Assembly: GCA_965655865.1 (NCBI GenBank)
Contig: CBFHJJ010000001.1
Location: 1 to 64,000 of the forward strand
Source: MAG-121220-bin8 sp965655865
GTDB taxonomy: Bacteria; Bacteroidota; Bacteroidia; Flavobacteriales; Flavobacteriaceae
Direction: 5' to 3'
Length of the DNA stretch: 64,000 nt
Numbering within the stretch: position 1 is the first letter of the stretch; every line of letters begins with the position of its first letter. A program made the position numbers and the translations under genes. Under the pieces are notes generated by a model that saw only the letters and a list, made by a program, of their open reading frames with translations, did not search any database and was not told the DNA's origin. Shown piece by piece: positions 8,140-13,992 of the stretch.

Positions 8140-8791
8140 AAAATTAATTCAAGAAATGGTAAGAAAGACTCTTAATGAGAGATATACCATAAACAAAACA
8201 TTTTCTTTAATTTTAGAAGATGAAGAAACTACAGATAATGAAAAATTAGACAATGCAATACAAGCATTGGCCGACTTAGAGAGTCAAGGTAAATCAGATG
8301 AGGAGATTGAAGGATCTCTTGACGAAGGTATTACTGACTATCTTAAAAAGTTTTTAATGCCAGGTGGTGATAATGACGCAGAAATTGAAGGTAACGACTT
8401 GAGCGGTGATAACCTTGCATCTAAAGGTGGTAGTGGTATTATGTCCCAAGTTAGAGAATATGTTATTAGAAAGATGTTTGGTCTTGTTGGTTTTAATGGT
8501 CAATTAGCCAGTGCATTGGCAGCAGGATTTGCTGATTTAGGTATAAACGAAATAATAGGTATGTTTAAGGGTGGTAGTAATTGTGAGAAACACGGTCCTG
8601 CTGTTGCAGACGCAGTTATTGAAGCTGTAATTACTTTCTTATCAGGAAGTACTGATAAAAACTCAATGGCGTATAACTTTATGAGAAATACGTTAGGTGA
8701 GTATGTTAGAGGTTCTCAAATTGGTGAGGTTATTGCTACTGAAATATGTAATGCAGATATAAAAGGATCCTTATCTTCTTTAACGACTTAG
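8132..8791 (+). CDS. Putative internal virion protein with leader, 219 aa
   Basis: The N-terminus MNKKLIQEMVRKTLNERY is another basic amphipathic helix with L-N-E, followed by an acidic region and then hydrophobic helices (REYVIRKMFGLVGFNGQLA, ALAAGFADLGINEIIGMF, AVADAVIEAVITFLSG). The gene overlaps the preceding one by 8 bases and is followed by a strong terminator, so it closes the 4.4-8.8 kb unit. No known family is recognised. Sequence character resembles the 433-aa protein, and both may be carried in the virion. Confidence 0.7.
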   Translation: MNKKLIQEMVRKTLNERYTINKTFSLILEDEETTDNEKLDNAIQALADLESQGKSDEEIEGSLDEGITDYLKKFLMPGGDNDAEIEGNDLSGDNLASKGGSGIMSQVREYVIRKMFGLVGFNGQLASALAAGFADLGINEIIGMFKGGSNCEKHGPAVADAVIEAVITFLSGSTDKNSMAYNFMRNTLGEYVRGSQIGEVIATEICNADIKGSLSSLTT

Positions 8792-8822
8792 GTTTCAGAA
8801 GATTGTATAAAATTTAACAAAT

Positions 8823-8849
8823 AACCTCACTTCGGTGGGGTTTTTTTTT
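8823..8849 (+). terminator. Rho-independent terminator with UUCG loop
   Basis: An 8-bp stem AACCTCAC/GTGGGGTT with a TTCG tetraloop is followed by nine T. It ends the 4448-8791 gene unit. The 107 bases from 8850 to 8956 hold a TATTTAT motif (about 8861) and an AGGAGG-like stretch but no convincing gene. Confidence 0.9.
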
Positions 8850-8956
8850 GATCTAACTGATATTTATAATAAGAGGTTGGGACTTTGGTCGGTCTTAAAA
8901 CTGATAAACGATTATTAACGAAAAGGAGGTGTATATACTTATCTCGGCAAAGGGGT

Positions 8957-9256
8957 CTAACGACCTCTTTGTTTGTTTACAATAGTTTGTAATTCTCTCA
9001 TTGTTCTCTCCGCATTTGTCTCTTCTTTTATCGACTTACTTATCTTATATTTTTTTAGGTATTTCTCTTCAAAAGAACTACCAACACCAATTTCAACTAT
9101 TTCGGCATCGTTAGGTATTAAAGGTTTTCTTTTGGTAGTACTGATGATATCATCCACGAGTACGTCCCTAAAAACTTTTAAGTGAAATTTTACTTTTTTA
9201 CGGTATGTTGTTTTATAAACTACTACTACAGGTATCTTCATTACTTTTAAATACAT
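8957..9256 (-). CDS. Hypothetical protein, about 95-99 aa
   Basis: Not recognised. The protein is basic, with a beta-rich N-terminal half (KIPVVVVYKTTYRKKVKFH, LIPNDAEIVEIGVG) and a helical C-terminal half ending QTIVNKQRGR. Two starts are possible: ATG at 9256, which lies in the T-run of the upstream tmRNA terminator, or ATG at 9241 (MKIPVVVV), which I prefer. The stop codon sits in an imperfect hairpin (8949-8970). Confidence 0.6.
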   Translation of the reverse strand: MYLKVMKIPVVVVYKTTYRKKVKFHLKVFRDVLVDDIISTTKRKPLIPNDAEIVEIGVGSSFEEKYLKKYKISKSIKEETNAERTMRELQTIVNKQRGR

Positions 9257-9285
9257 AAAAAAAGGGAACCATTACGATTCCCTTT
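9254..9285 (-). terminator. Terminator of the tmRNA transcript
   Basis: On the - strand an 8-bp stem AAAGGGAA/TTCCCTTT is followed by a run of T. It begins three bases beyond the tmRNA 3' end. Confidence 0.8.
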
Positions 9286-9287
9286 AG

Positions 9288-9686
9288 TGGAGGTGGCGGG
9301 TGTCGAACCCGCGTCTTGTTCGTCCCAGACATAAAGGACTACACGTTTAGAACAGTGTTTTCTAACACTTCGAAATAGAAAGTTATTTGGAGGAAACTTA
9401 CATCCTCGGTCCAATCCTTATTTAGAGAGACGACCTTACACCTCTAACACTTTTAAGTGGTGTTACACTATAAAGACTTCTGTTCCAAGGTATATGTCCA
9501 CCGACCCGTTGTTAACACTAACTCAGTTATGCGTTAACTGCGACATTATCAGATACGAGACCTAATACTGCCATTTCACTATAAACGTTTCCGTTTGAAA
9601 ATATCCATCGTGGATTAAAGTCATAGATGAAGTTTGACTACGTGCCCCGTATGATTGTAAACGCCAATCAATACCATCTCACCCCC
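9288..9686 (-). ncRNA. ssrA: Transfer-messenger RNA (tmRNA)
   Basis: The 3' end reads GACGCGGGTTCGACACCC then GCCACCTCCA, the tmRNA T-arm and acceptor. Its CACCTCC pairs fully (one G-U) with the 5' end GGGGGTG at 9680-9686, and GGTATTGATTGG follows where the tmRNA D-loop analogue is expected. The length of about 399 nt is normal. CCA is not encoded. A candidate tag frame ends at TAA (9527-9529). Reading back to a GCA resume codon at 9569-9571 gives AVLGLVSDNVAVNA, unlike the ALAA endings of bacterial tags; the resume codon is uncertain. tmRNA with SmpB frees stalled ribosomes and marks products for proteases. The 5' end lies one base past the stop of the preceding - strand gene, so it is probably processed from a longer transcript. 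Confidence 0.87.
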
Positions 9687-9687
9687 T

Positions 9688-9924
9688 TTATTTGATGGGT
9701 TGTTGACCTTTCCCACCATTATTTTTAGGTTTTCTCTTTGGTCTTGGTTTTCTCTTCTTCTTAGGTTTATCGTCAATGGTTAGTTTTTCACTATCATTAA
9801 CTACCTTAGGTTTAGGTTTTCTCTTTGGTCTTGGTTTTCTTTTCTTTTTAGTTGGTTCGGGGGTTACAATAACCTCTTCTTTGAACCCAAACAACTTTTT
9901 AAAAAATTTAATAATTTTTGTCAT
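9688..9924 (-). CDS. Very basic repeat protein, 78 aa
   Basis: Start chosen at ATG 9924 (MTKIIKFFKKLFGFKEE), because the longer frame from 9972 would overlap the glycosyltransferase and adds an unusual leader. The segment KKKRKPRPKRKPK occurs twice (about 26-38 and 53-66), separated by an acidic linker. AT-hook-like RPKRKP and histone H1-like composition suggest nucleic-acid or ribosome binding. The stop codon is one base from the tmRNA 5' end, an unusual juxtaposition. Confidence 0.65.
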   Translation of the reverse strand: MTKIIKFFKKLFGFKEEVIVTPEPTKKKRKPRPKRKPKPKVVNDSEKLTIDDKPKKKRKPRPKRKPKNNGGKGQQPIK

Positions 9925-9968
9925 AATATTTGTTTTATATTCTAATATACACATAAAGAAGTGAAAAG

Positions 9969-10634
9969 TCAAATTTTGATTGGTAAATACTTCTCATAAA
10001 GTGCTTCAAAAAATAATTTACCCTTTCTCCATTTCTTATCTACCTCACCAATAGAAAGGTGATAAAGTTTTATTTTAGTCGTCACACCTATTTTAATACC
10101 TTCCATATAATTTAAAAGACATATTGGTAAGTCGTAAAAGTGAAACCCATCAAACTCAACATTAAATGAATGTTTTATTCTTTCTTTATGTATCATCATA
10201 AATAGTCCATCTATTACTACAACCTCTTTTAACTCATCACCAAACGAAGGGGAATATTTAGACATGTATCTTTTACCACCATTAATGTGACCAACCTGTC
10301 CTTGCATTGAGTCTTTATCATTCCACCACTGACCACTTACTAAGTTATCTGTACCCGCTAAACCGATTATCCCATATTCGGGATTACGATTGAATAGTTT
10401 AATTATTTTTGGAGTTAGATTTTTAGTTTCAAATTCAAGATCATCATGAATAAAAACAACAATGTCGTTTTTAGATTCTTTTAATCCTTGATTATAAACT
10501 TCAGTTAATGATTTTTCACCATTATTTTCTACAAAGATGTACTGGTTTTTTGGGTGGGAAAAGAATTTCCTAACATGGTCAACATAGGTTTGGTTTATTT
10601 GTCTTGTTGAACAAACTACTGTAATTGTATTCAT
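9969..10634 (-). CDS. Family 2-like glycosyltransferase
   Basis: 221 residues with a GT-A fold: nucleotide-binding start NTITVVCSTRQINQTYVDHV, ENNGEKSLTEVYNQGLKES and the DxD-type motif HDDLEF at about 63-68. VIDGLFMMIHKER follows as in GT2 enzymes that inspect donor and acceptor. These transfer a sugar from a nucleotide-sugar to a glycan, protein or modified base. It heads the short transcript that ends with the basic protein and tmRNA. The acceptor is unknown. Confidence 0.8.
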   Translation of the reverse strand: MNTITVVCSTRQINQTYVDHVRKFFSHPKNQYIFVENNGEKSLTEVYNQGLKESKNDIVVFIHDDLEFETKNLTPKIIKLFNRNPEYGIIGLAGTDNLVSGQWWNDKDSMQGQVGHINGGKRYMSKYSPSFGDELKEVVVIDGLFMMIHKERIKHSFNVEFDGFHFYDLPICLLNYMEGIKIGVTTKIKLYHLSIGEVDKKWRKGKLFFEALYEKYLPIKI

Positions 10635-10671
10635 ATTAACAATATACGAAAAATAAAAACATTTAAAAAGG

Positions 10672-10857
10672 TTATTTTATTGTTCTCTCCCTCATGATTT
10701 GGTTGAAACAACTCGTGTATCTCTCTAACATAGATCTTGGTGTGGGGGTTGGTTGTAGAATATGCGTAGATGCTCGATCACGTAACTCATTAAGTATTCC
10801 TAAGTTATGTGCCTTGTGTAATAACTCCTCTAACTCATCACTATTAGTGTTTCCCAT
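10672..10857 (-). CDS. Small hypothetical protein, 61 aa
   Basis: ATG at 10857 (MGNTNSDELEELLHKAHNL) is preferred over a frame extension to 10911, since it overlaps the end of the 51-aa coiled-coil gene by 14 bases. The N-terminal half is an amphipathic helix, followed by QPTPTPRSM and a basic tail. No family recognised. Confidence 0.5.
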   Translation of the reverse strand: MGNTNSDELEELLHKAHNLGILNELRDRASTHILQPTPTPRSMLERYTSCFNQIMRERTIK

Positions 10858-10999
10858 TTTTAATAAGATCGACTTCTTGTTGTAATTTTTGTATTCGTAA
10901 TTTAGAATCAATACTTCTATCTTTTTTTAATTCTCGTATTTCTTCTAACAATTGTTTTTTACGTAGTTCCATTATTTCTTTTTTATTTATAAGTCCCAT
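10844..10999 (-). CDS. Small coiled-coil protein, 51 aa
   Basis: ATG at 10999 opens MGLINKKEIMELRKKQLLEE and continues as a single charged helix with heptad-like Leu/Ile spacing to the end. It overlaps the next - strand gene by 14 bases. Function unknown; similar mini-proteins follow upstream on the same strand. Confidence 0.5.
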   Translation of the reverse strand: MGLINKKEIMELRKKQLLEEIRELKKDRSIDSKLRIQKLQQEVDLIKNGKH

Positions 11000-11032
11000 A
11001 AAAATAAATATAAGTTGTGTGTATTTTTAGAG

Positions 11033-11125
11033 TTAAAGATTTTTATCTTTTTTCATTCGAAACATTAAGTACCCGTTCCACAATACCACAATTATTATAG
11101 CTAAAACCCAATCTATTACTGTCAT
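11033..11125 (-). CDS. Mini membrane protein, 30 aa
   Basis: ATG at 11125 overlaps the preceding stop in ATGA. The sequence MTVIDWVLAIIIVVLWNGYL is a single membrane helix followed by a basic tail (FRMKKDKNL). The first copy of the 17-base element CCTTTAACACCAAAGAG lies 2 bases before the start. The coupling and shared leader support a real gene despite its size. Confidence 0.55.
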   Translation of the reverse strand: MTVIDWVLAIIIVVLWNGYLMFRMKKDKNL

Positions 11126-11277
11126 CTCTCTTTGGTGTTAAAGGTTTCTATTTCTTTCTTATAGTTCTTGATGCATTCTTCCTCCATCAACTCTACCATT
11201 TTAGAGTGGGAGATTTCTTCTCTTGCGTGTTGCCACTCCAACTCTCTTACAAATCCTTGCTTTAAGTATTTACCCAT
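11122..11277 (-). CDS. Small hypothetical protein, 51 aa
   Basis: ATG at 11277 gives MGKYLKQGFVRELEWQHARE and a mostly helical acidic/basic protein ending ETFNTKER. Its last codons are themselves encoded by a copy of the repeated 17-base element, and its stop overlaps the next start. The second element copy lies one base before its own ATG. No family recognised. Confidence 0.6.
   Translation of the reverse strand: MGKYLKQGFVRELEWQHAREEISHSKMVELMEEECIKNYKKEIETFNTKER
11128..11144 (-). repeat. 17-nt start-proximal element, copy A
   Basis: - strand CCTTTAACACCAAAGAG, 2 bases before the ATG of the 30-aa gene; it is also coding sequence for the end of the upstream gene. Confidence 0.7.
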
Positions 11278-11278
11278 T

Positions 11279-11295
11279 CTCTTTGGTGTTAAAGG
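11279..11295 (-). repeat. 17-nt start-proximal element, copy B
   Basis: Exact copy of CCTTTAACACCAAAGAG, one base before the ATG of the 51-aa gene. The TAA inside it is the stop codon of the 46-aa membrane protein gene. Confidence 0.7.
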
Positions 11296-11429
11296 GTTAA
11301 GTATAATTGTATTGCAAGTTGGATTATAGTACCAATCAACAAAGCATTTAAAAATAAATCAGATATCAAGTAACCTTCCTTTATCATTTTAGGTTCTGTC
11401 TTAATGACTTTTTTGCGGTCAATTTTCAT
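11289..11429 (-). CDS. Small membrane protein, 46 aa
   Basis: ATG at 11429 gives a basic N-terminus (MKIDRKKVIKTEPKMIKEGY) and one membrane helix (LISDLFLNALLIGTIIQLAI). The stop TAA is embedded in copy B of the repeated element. The start is 2 bases after the stop of the 65-aa gene upstream, with a degenerate element version around 11432-11447. Confidence 0.55.
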   Translation of the reverse strand: MKIDRKKVIKTEPKMIKEGYLISDLFLNALLIGTIIQLAIQLYLTL

Positions 11430-11431
11430 TT

Positions 11432-11629
11432 CTATTTTGTTTTAAAGGTTTCTTCTACTCTTTTTATAAGATAATTAATTTCATACTCATCGTCATCAAT
11501 AAACTCTTGCACCAATTCTGCTGCGTCTTTATCATTGTACTCTTTAGCATACCACTTTAGTCCACCTATAACATCATACACACCGTATTCATTAGGTGTT
11601 TCTTTCCACTTCTCAATCAACTCTTTCAT
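11432..11629 (-). CDS. Small acidic protein, 65 aa
   Basis: Not recognised. A mixed helical protein, MKELIEKWKETPNEYGVYDV followed by an acidic centre (EFIDDDEYEINYL). It lies between the 60-aa and 46-aa genes with tight spacing and is part of the same - strand chain downstream of the tRNAs. Confidence 0.65.
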   Translation of the reverse strand: MKELIEKWKETPNEYGVYDVIGGLKWYAKEYNDKDAAELVQEFIDDDEYEINYLIKRVEETFKTK

Positions 11630-11653
11630 TGCCGTTTTTATTTCTCTTTTGTT

Positions 11654-11836
11654 TTAATATATTTTCCACTCCCTTGTTACAGCATTGAAGATTTGATAAT
11701 AGTCATAGTAATCATCATCCTTATACTTTTGAACAAGGGCTTCAGCATCTTCAAAATAATCAAAACTACCTTTTACATCATTCATACCGCCCGAAGGGTA
11801 GTGTTGGCTGAATGCAAAAACTATAAACTTTTTCAT
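11654..11836 (-). CDS. Small hypothetical protein, 60 aa
   Basis: Residues begin MKKFIVFAFSQHYPSGGMND; a ferredoxin-like beta-alpha-beta pattern is plausible (KFIVFAF, FEDAEALVQKYKDDDYYDYY, VTREWKIY), as in short DUF-type accessory proteins. It is the first gene after the tRNA array; copy C of the 17-base element fills the 19-base gap between the tRNA 3' end and this ATG. Confidence 0.65.
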   Translation of the reverse strand: MKKFIVFAFSQHYPSGGMNDVKGSFDYFEDAEALVQKYKDDDYYDYYQIFNAVTREWKIY

Positions 11837-11838
11837 TT

Positions 11839-11855
11839 CTCTTTGGTGTTAAAGG
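11839..11855 (-). repeat. 17-nt start-proximal element, copy C
   Basis: Exact third copy of CCTTTAACACCAAAGAG, 2 bases before the 60-aa gene and directly abutting the 3' end of the CAU tRNA. Confidence 0.7.
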
Positions 11856-11929
11856 TGGACCTTGATGGACTCGAACCATCGACCTATCCGTTATGAGCGG
11901 AGTGCTCTAACCAACTGAGCTAAAAGTCC
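11856..11929 (-). tRNA. tRNA with CAU anticodon (Met or lysidine-modified Ile)
   Basis: Cloverleaf on the - strand: acceptor GGACTTT/AAGGTCC, D-arm GCTC/GAGC, anticodon loop CTCATAA, T-arm GATGG-TTCGAGT-CCATC, discriminator A. Position 27-43 is mismatched. CAU could be elongator Met or Ile2; the sequence alone does not decide. CCA is not encoded. Confidence 0.92.
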
Positions 11930-11934
11930 ATTTG

Positions 11935-12008
11935 TGAACCCGGTAGGATTCGAACCTACGACCGTCTCCTTAGAAGGGAGATGCTCTATCCAGCTGAGCT
12001 ACGAGTCC
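11935..12008 (-). tRNA. tRNA-Arg (UCU)
   Basis: Acceptor GGACTCG/CGGGTTC with G-U pairs, D-arm GCTC/GAGC, anticodon stem TCTCC/GGAGA around CTTCTAA (anticodon TCT), T-arm GTAGG-TTCGAAT-CCTAC. It reads AGA/AGG, frequent in AT-rich genes like those here. Five bases separate it from the next tRNA. Confidence 0.94.
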
Positions 12009-12013
12009 ATATG

Positions 12014-12099
12014 TACCGAAGGACGGGTTCGAACCGTCACGAACATTACTGTTCAAGGGATTTTAAGTCCCTCGTGTCTACCAATTCCACCACTTCGGC
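12014..12099 (-). tRNA. tRNA-Leu (UAA)
   Basis: 86-nt tRNA with a long variable arm (TGAACAGTAATGTTCG), acceptor GCCGAAG/CTTCGGT, anticodon loop ACTTAAAAT with TAA, T-arm GACGG-TTCGAAC-CCGTC. It reads TTA, the dominant Leu codon in this genome. Confidence 0.94.
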
Positions 12100-12157
12100 A
12101 TAGTGTAAATGTAAGAACGAATATTAATAAAATCAACCCCCCTACCCCATATAAAAC

Positions 12158-12182
12158 AAAAAAACCCCACATTTCTGTGGGG
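12158..12182 (-). terminator. Terminator of the 107-aa gene
   Basis: 7-bp perfect stem CCCCACA/TGTGGGG with a 4-base loop, followed on the - strand by seven T. It separates the membrane/coiled-coil gene from the tRNA array, so the tRNAs must have another promoter or arise from read-through. Confidence 0.8.
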
Positions 12183-12211
12183 CTAACTATCGTTCTTAAC
12201 TTTATTTATGA

Positions 12212-12535
12212 CTAATCAGTCAGTAATTGTTTAGATGTTTTTACGGGTTCACACCCATCTTTATCGATCTTAGTTAACCTATTCTCGAACTTATCAAATC
12301 TACTGTCAATGTGACGATATAGATTTTCAATTTGATTGTTGAGGTCTTTCACCTCACCATCCACCCTAAGGTGTATCTCTCTTTGATTATTATCTAAATC
12401 TAATTGTGTTCCATTTATGACTTCCTCGAAATCATTGGAACGTTGTTTAACCTTAACTATACCTACTATAGCATACCCTAAACCGAGTACACCAATTGAT
12501 GTAAACATACCTAAAACGAATTCTAAATTTTCCAT
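12212..12535 (-). CDS. Membrane-anchored coiled-coil protein, 107 aa
   Basis: A single N-terminal membrane helix at about 5-27 (FVLGMFTSIGVLGLGYAIVG) is followed by a long helical region with heptad pattern (LDLDNNQREIHLRVDGEVKD, NQIENLYRHIDSRFDKFENR). This fits an inner-membrane anchored cytoplasmic or periplasmic coiled coil. It could belong to lysis timing (a spanin- or Rz-like part), given the holin/endolysin pair that starts 300 bases away on the other strand, but the orientation argues against a shared operon. Confidence 0.7.
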   Translation of the reverse strand: MENLEFVLGMFTSIGVLGLGYAIVGIVKVKQRSNDFEEVINGTQLDLDNNQREIHLRVDGEVKDLNNQIENLYRHIDSRFDKFENRLTKIDKDGCEPVKTSKQLLTD

Positions 12536-12578
12536 AATTTATAGTTTTAATTTAATTTATGTCAAAGAACGATAGTTG

Positions 12579-12650
12579 TACTCCGTAGGAGAATCGAACT
12601 CCTATTACCAGGATGAAAACCTGGCGTCCTAACCGTTAGACGAACGGAGC
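12579..12650 (-). tRNA. tRNA-Glu (UUC)
   Basis: Acceptor GCTCCGT/ACGGAGT, anticodon stem CCAGG/CCTGG around TTTTCAT (anticodon TTC), T-arm AGGAG-TTCGATT-CTCCT, discriminator A. It sits upstream of the 107-aa gene, apart from the three-tRNA array. The 180 bases from 12651 to 12830 contain a TATTTAT motif near 12776 and no gene that I can support. Confidence 0.94.
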
Positions 12651-12830
12651 TATAATCTCCAAATCCTCACCTTTTTAAGTGGTAACCAGAGTCGTATTGT
12701 TTTCAGAATAAGGTATTCCTTAAGTCTTCTTACCATACGTTATAAATAATACAGAATTTTTTTCAGATAATCAAATATTTATGGTAAGGTTGATTAATTG
12801 ACTAATAAAAAAAAAGTAAAAATTGAAATT

Positions 12831-13067
12831 ATGGCATTTAAAGACATTTTTAAAGACGAGAACAACATTAACGAAAAATCAGTTGTTGGATTCGCATCAT
12901 TTGCAATTATGGTAATATTTGCGGTTGCGGATTTATTAACGGGATACTTCGGAAAGGATCTTGTTATTAACGAATTTATTTACAATTCATTTGTTGTTAT
13001 TACTCTCGGATCTTTTGGTATTGCCGAGGTAGGTAAAATCTTTGGTAAAAAAGATGGTGGACAATAA
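12831..13067 (+). CDS. Holin candidate, two-TM protein, 78 aa
   Basis: ATG at 12831 (MAFKDIFKDENNINEKS) is chosen over an upstream in-frame TTG. Two membrane helices lie at about 17-38 (VVGFASFAIMVIFAVADLL) and 49-69 (NSFVVITLGSFGIAEVGKIF), followed by a basic tail. Size, topology and position 22 bases before the endolysin gene match class II holins, which open the inner membrane at the end of infection. Confidence 0.75.
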   Translation: MAFKDIFKDENNINEKSVVGFASFAIMVIFAVADLLTGYFGKDLVINEFIYNSFVVITLGSFGIAEVGKIFGKKDGGQ

Positions 13068-13089
13068 ACGTAAATAAAAAATAAAGAAC

Positions 13090-13971
13090 ATGGTATTAAA
13101 AATTGGATCAAGAGGTAATGAAGTTAAAGAATTACAAGAGTTTCTTGGGATTGGTGCGGACGGTATTTTCGGTAAAGGAACTGCGTCGTCAGTTAAAGAC
13201 TACCAAAAAATCAACGGTCTTACTGTTGATGGTATTGTTGGTCCTTCCACTTGGGACTCTATGGGTTTGGCTACTACTGACAACTCAGAACAAACGTACA
13301 CGACAGAGAACGGTTTAATCGTAAATAAACATTTTTTACCTGTAGGTGAATACAAACAGGGACCAACTAATAAGGAGTATGTTTTTATACATCACACCGC
13401 AGGTTGGCACAATCCTTATAATTGTATTGACTCATGGGGTAGAGATAGTAGGGGTGCGGTTGCGACAGAGTTCGTATTAGGTGGTCAATCGGTTAAAGGA
13501 AATGACACTAAATATGATGGTGAGATGGTACATGCATTCCCTGAAGGATCGTATGGTTGGCACTTAGGTAAAAATGGATCTCAACATATGCACACTCACT
13601 CGGTCGCTATCGAGGTGTGTAACTTTGGTTACATAAAAGATGGTAAAACATATGCGGGTACAAGAGTTGCGGAAGATCAGATAGTTACATTATCACAACC
13701 ATTCAGAGGTTACAAAGATTGGCATAGATACTCCGACAAACAAATTGAATCACTACATAAATGGATTCTTTGGATATCTGAGAGAGATGGTATTGATGTA
13801 CGTGAGGGTCTACCTAATCTTATTCGTAAGATAGGTGTATCTGCATTTGAATTTCAAGAAGACGCATATTACGGAAGAGTCAAAGGACTGTGGACACATA
13901 CTAATACACGTAAAGATAAATCCGATATGTTTCCACAACAGGAACTTATTGATATGTTATTAAGTCTGTAA
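13090..13971 (+). CDS. Endolysin: peptidoglycan-binding domain plus amidase
   Basis: Residues 5-60 form a peptidoglycan-binding-1 domain (GSRGNEVKELQEFLG, DGIFGKGT, DGIVGPSTW). Residues about 95-230 form an N-acetylmuramoyl-L-alanine amidase of the amidase-2/PGRP type, with zinc-site elements FIHHTAG (H101/H102), YGWHLG, HTHSVAIEVCNFG and DWHRYSD (H212). The enzyme cuts between MurNAc and the stem peptide. There is no signal peptide, so release depends on the holin encoded just upstream. The following exported-protein genes begin 21 bases after its stop. Confidence 0.92.
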   Translation: MVLKIGSRGNEVKELQEFLGIGADGIFGKGTASSVKDYQKINGLTVDGIVGPSTWDSMGLATTDNSEQTYTTENGLIVNKHFLPVGEYKQGPTNKEYVFIHHTAGWHNPYNCIDSWGRDSRGAVATEFVLGGQSVKGNDTKYDGEMVHAFPEGSYGWHLGKNGSQHMHTHSVAIEVCNFGYIKDGKTYAGTRVAEDQIVTLSQPFRGYKDWHRYSDKQIESLHKWILWISERDGIDVREGLPNLIRKIGVSAFEFQEDAYYGRVKGLWTHTNTRKDKSDMFPQQELIDMLLSL

Positions 13972-13992
13972 GTAAACTATATAGGTTGGTGT

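Noticed and set aside
8949..8970. Hairpin AAAGGGGTC/GACCTCTTT as a separate terminator
   Set aside because: It has a wobble pair, lacks a T-run on the gene's strand and overlaps the stop codon; it is at most weak.
12651..12720. A fifth tRNA after tRNA-Glu
   Set aside because: No cloverleaf, T-arm or acceptor pairing could be found.
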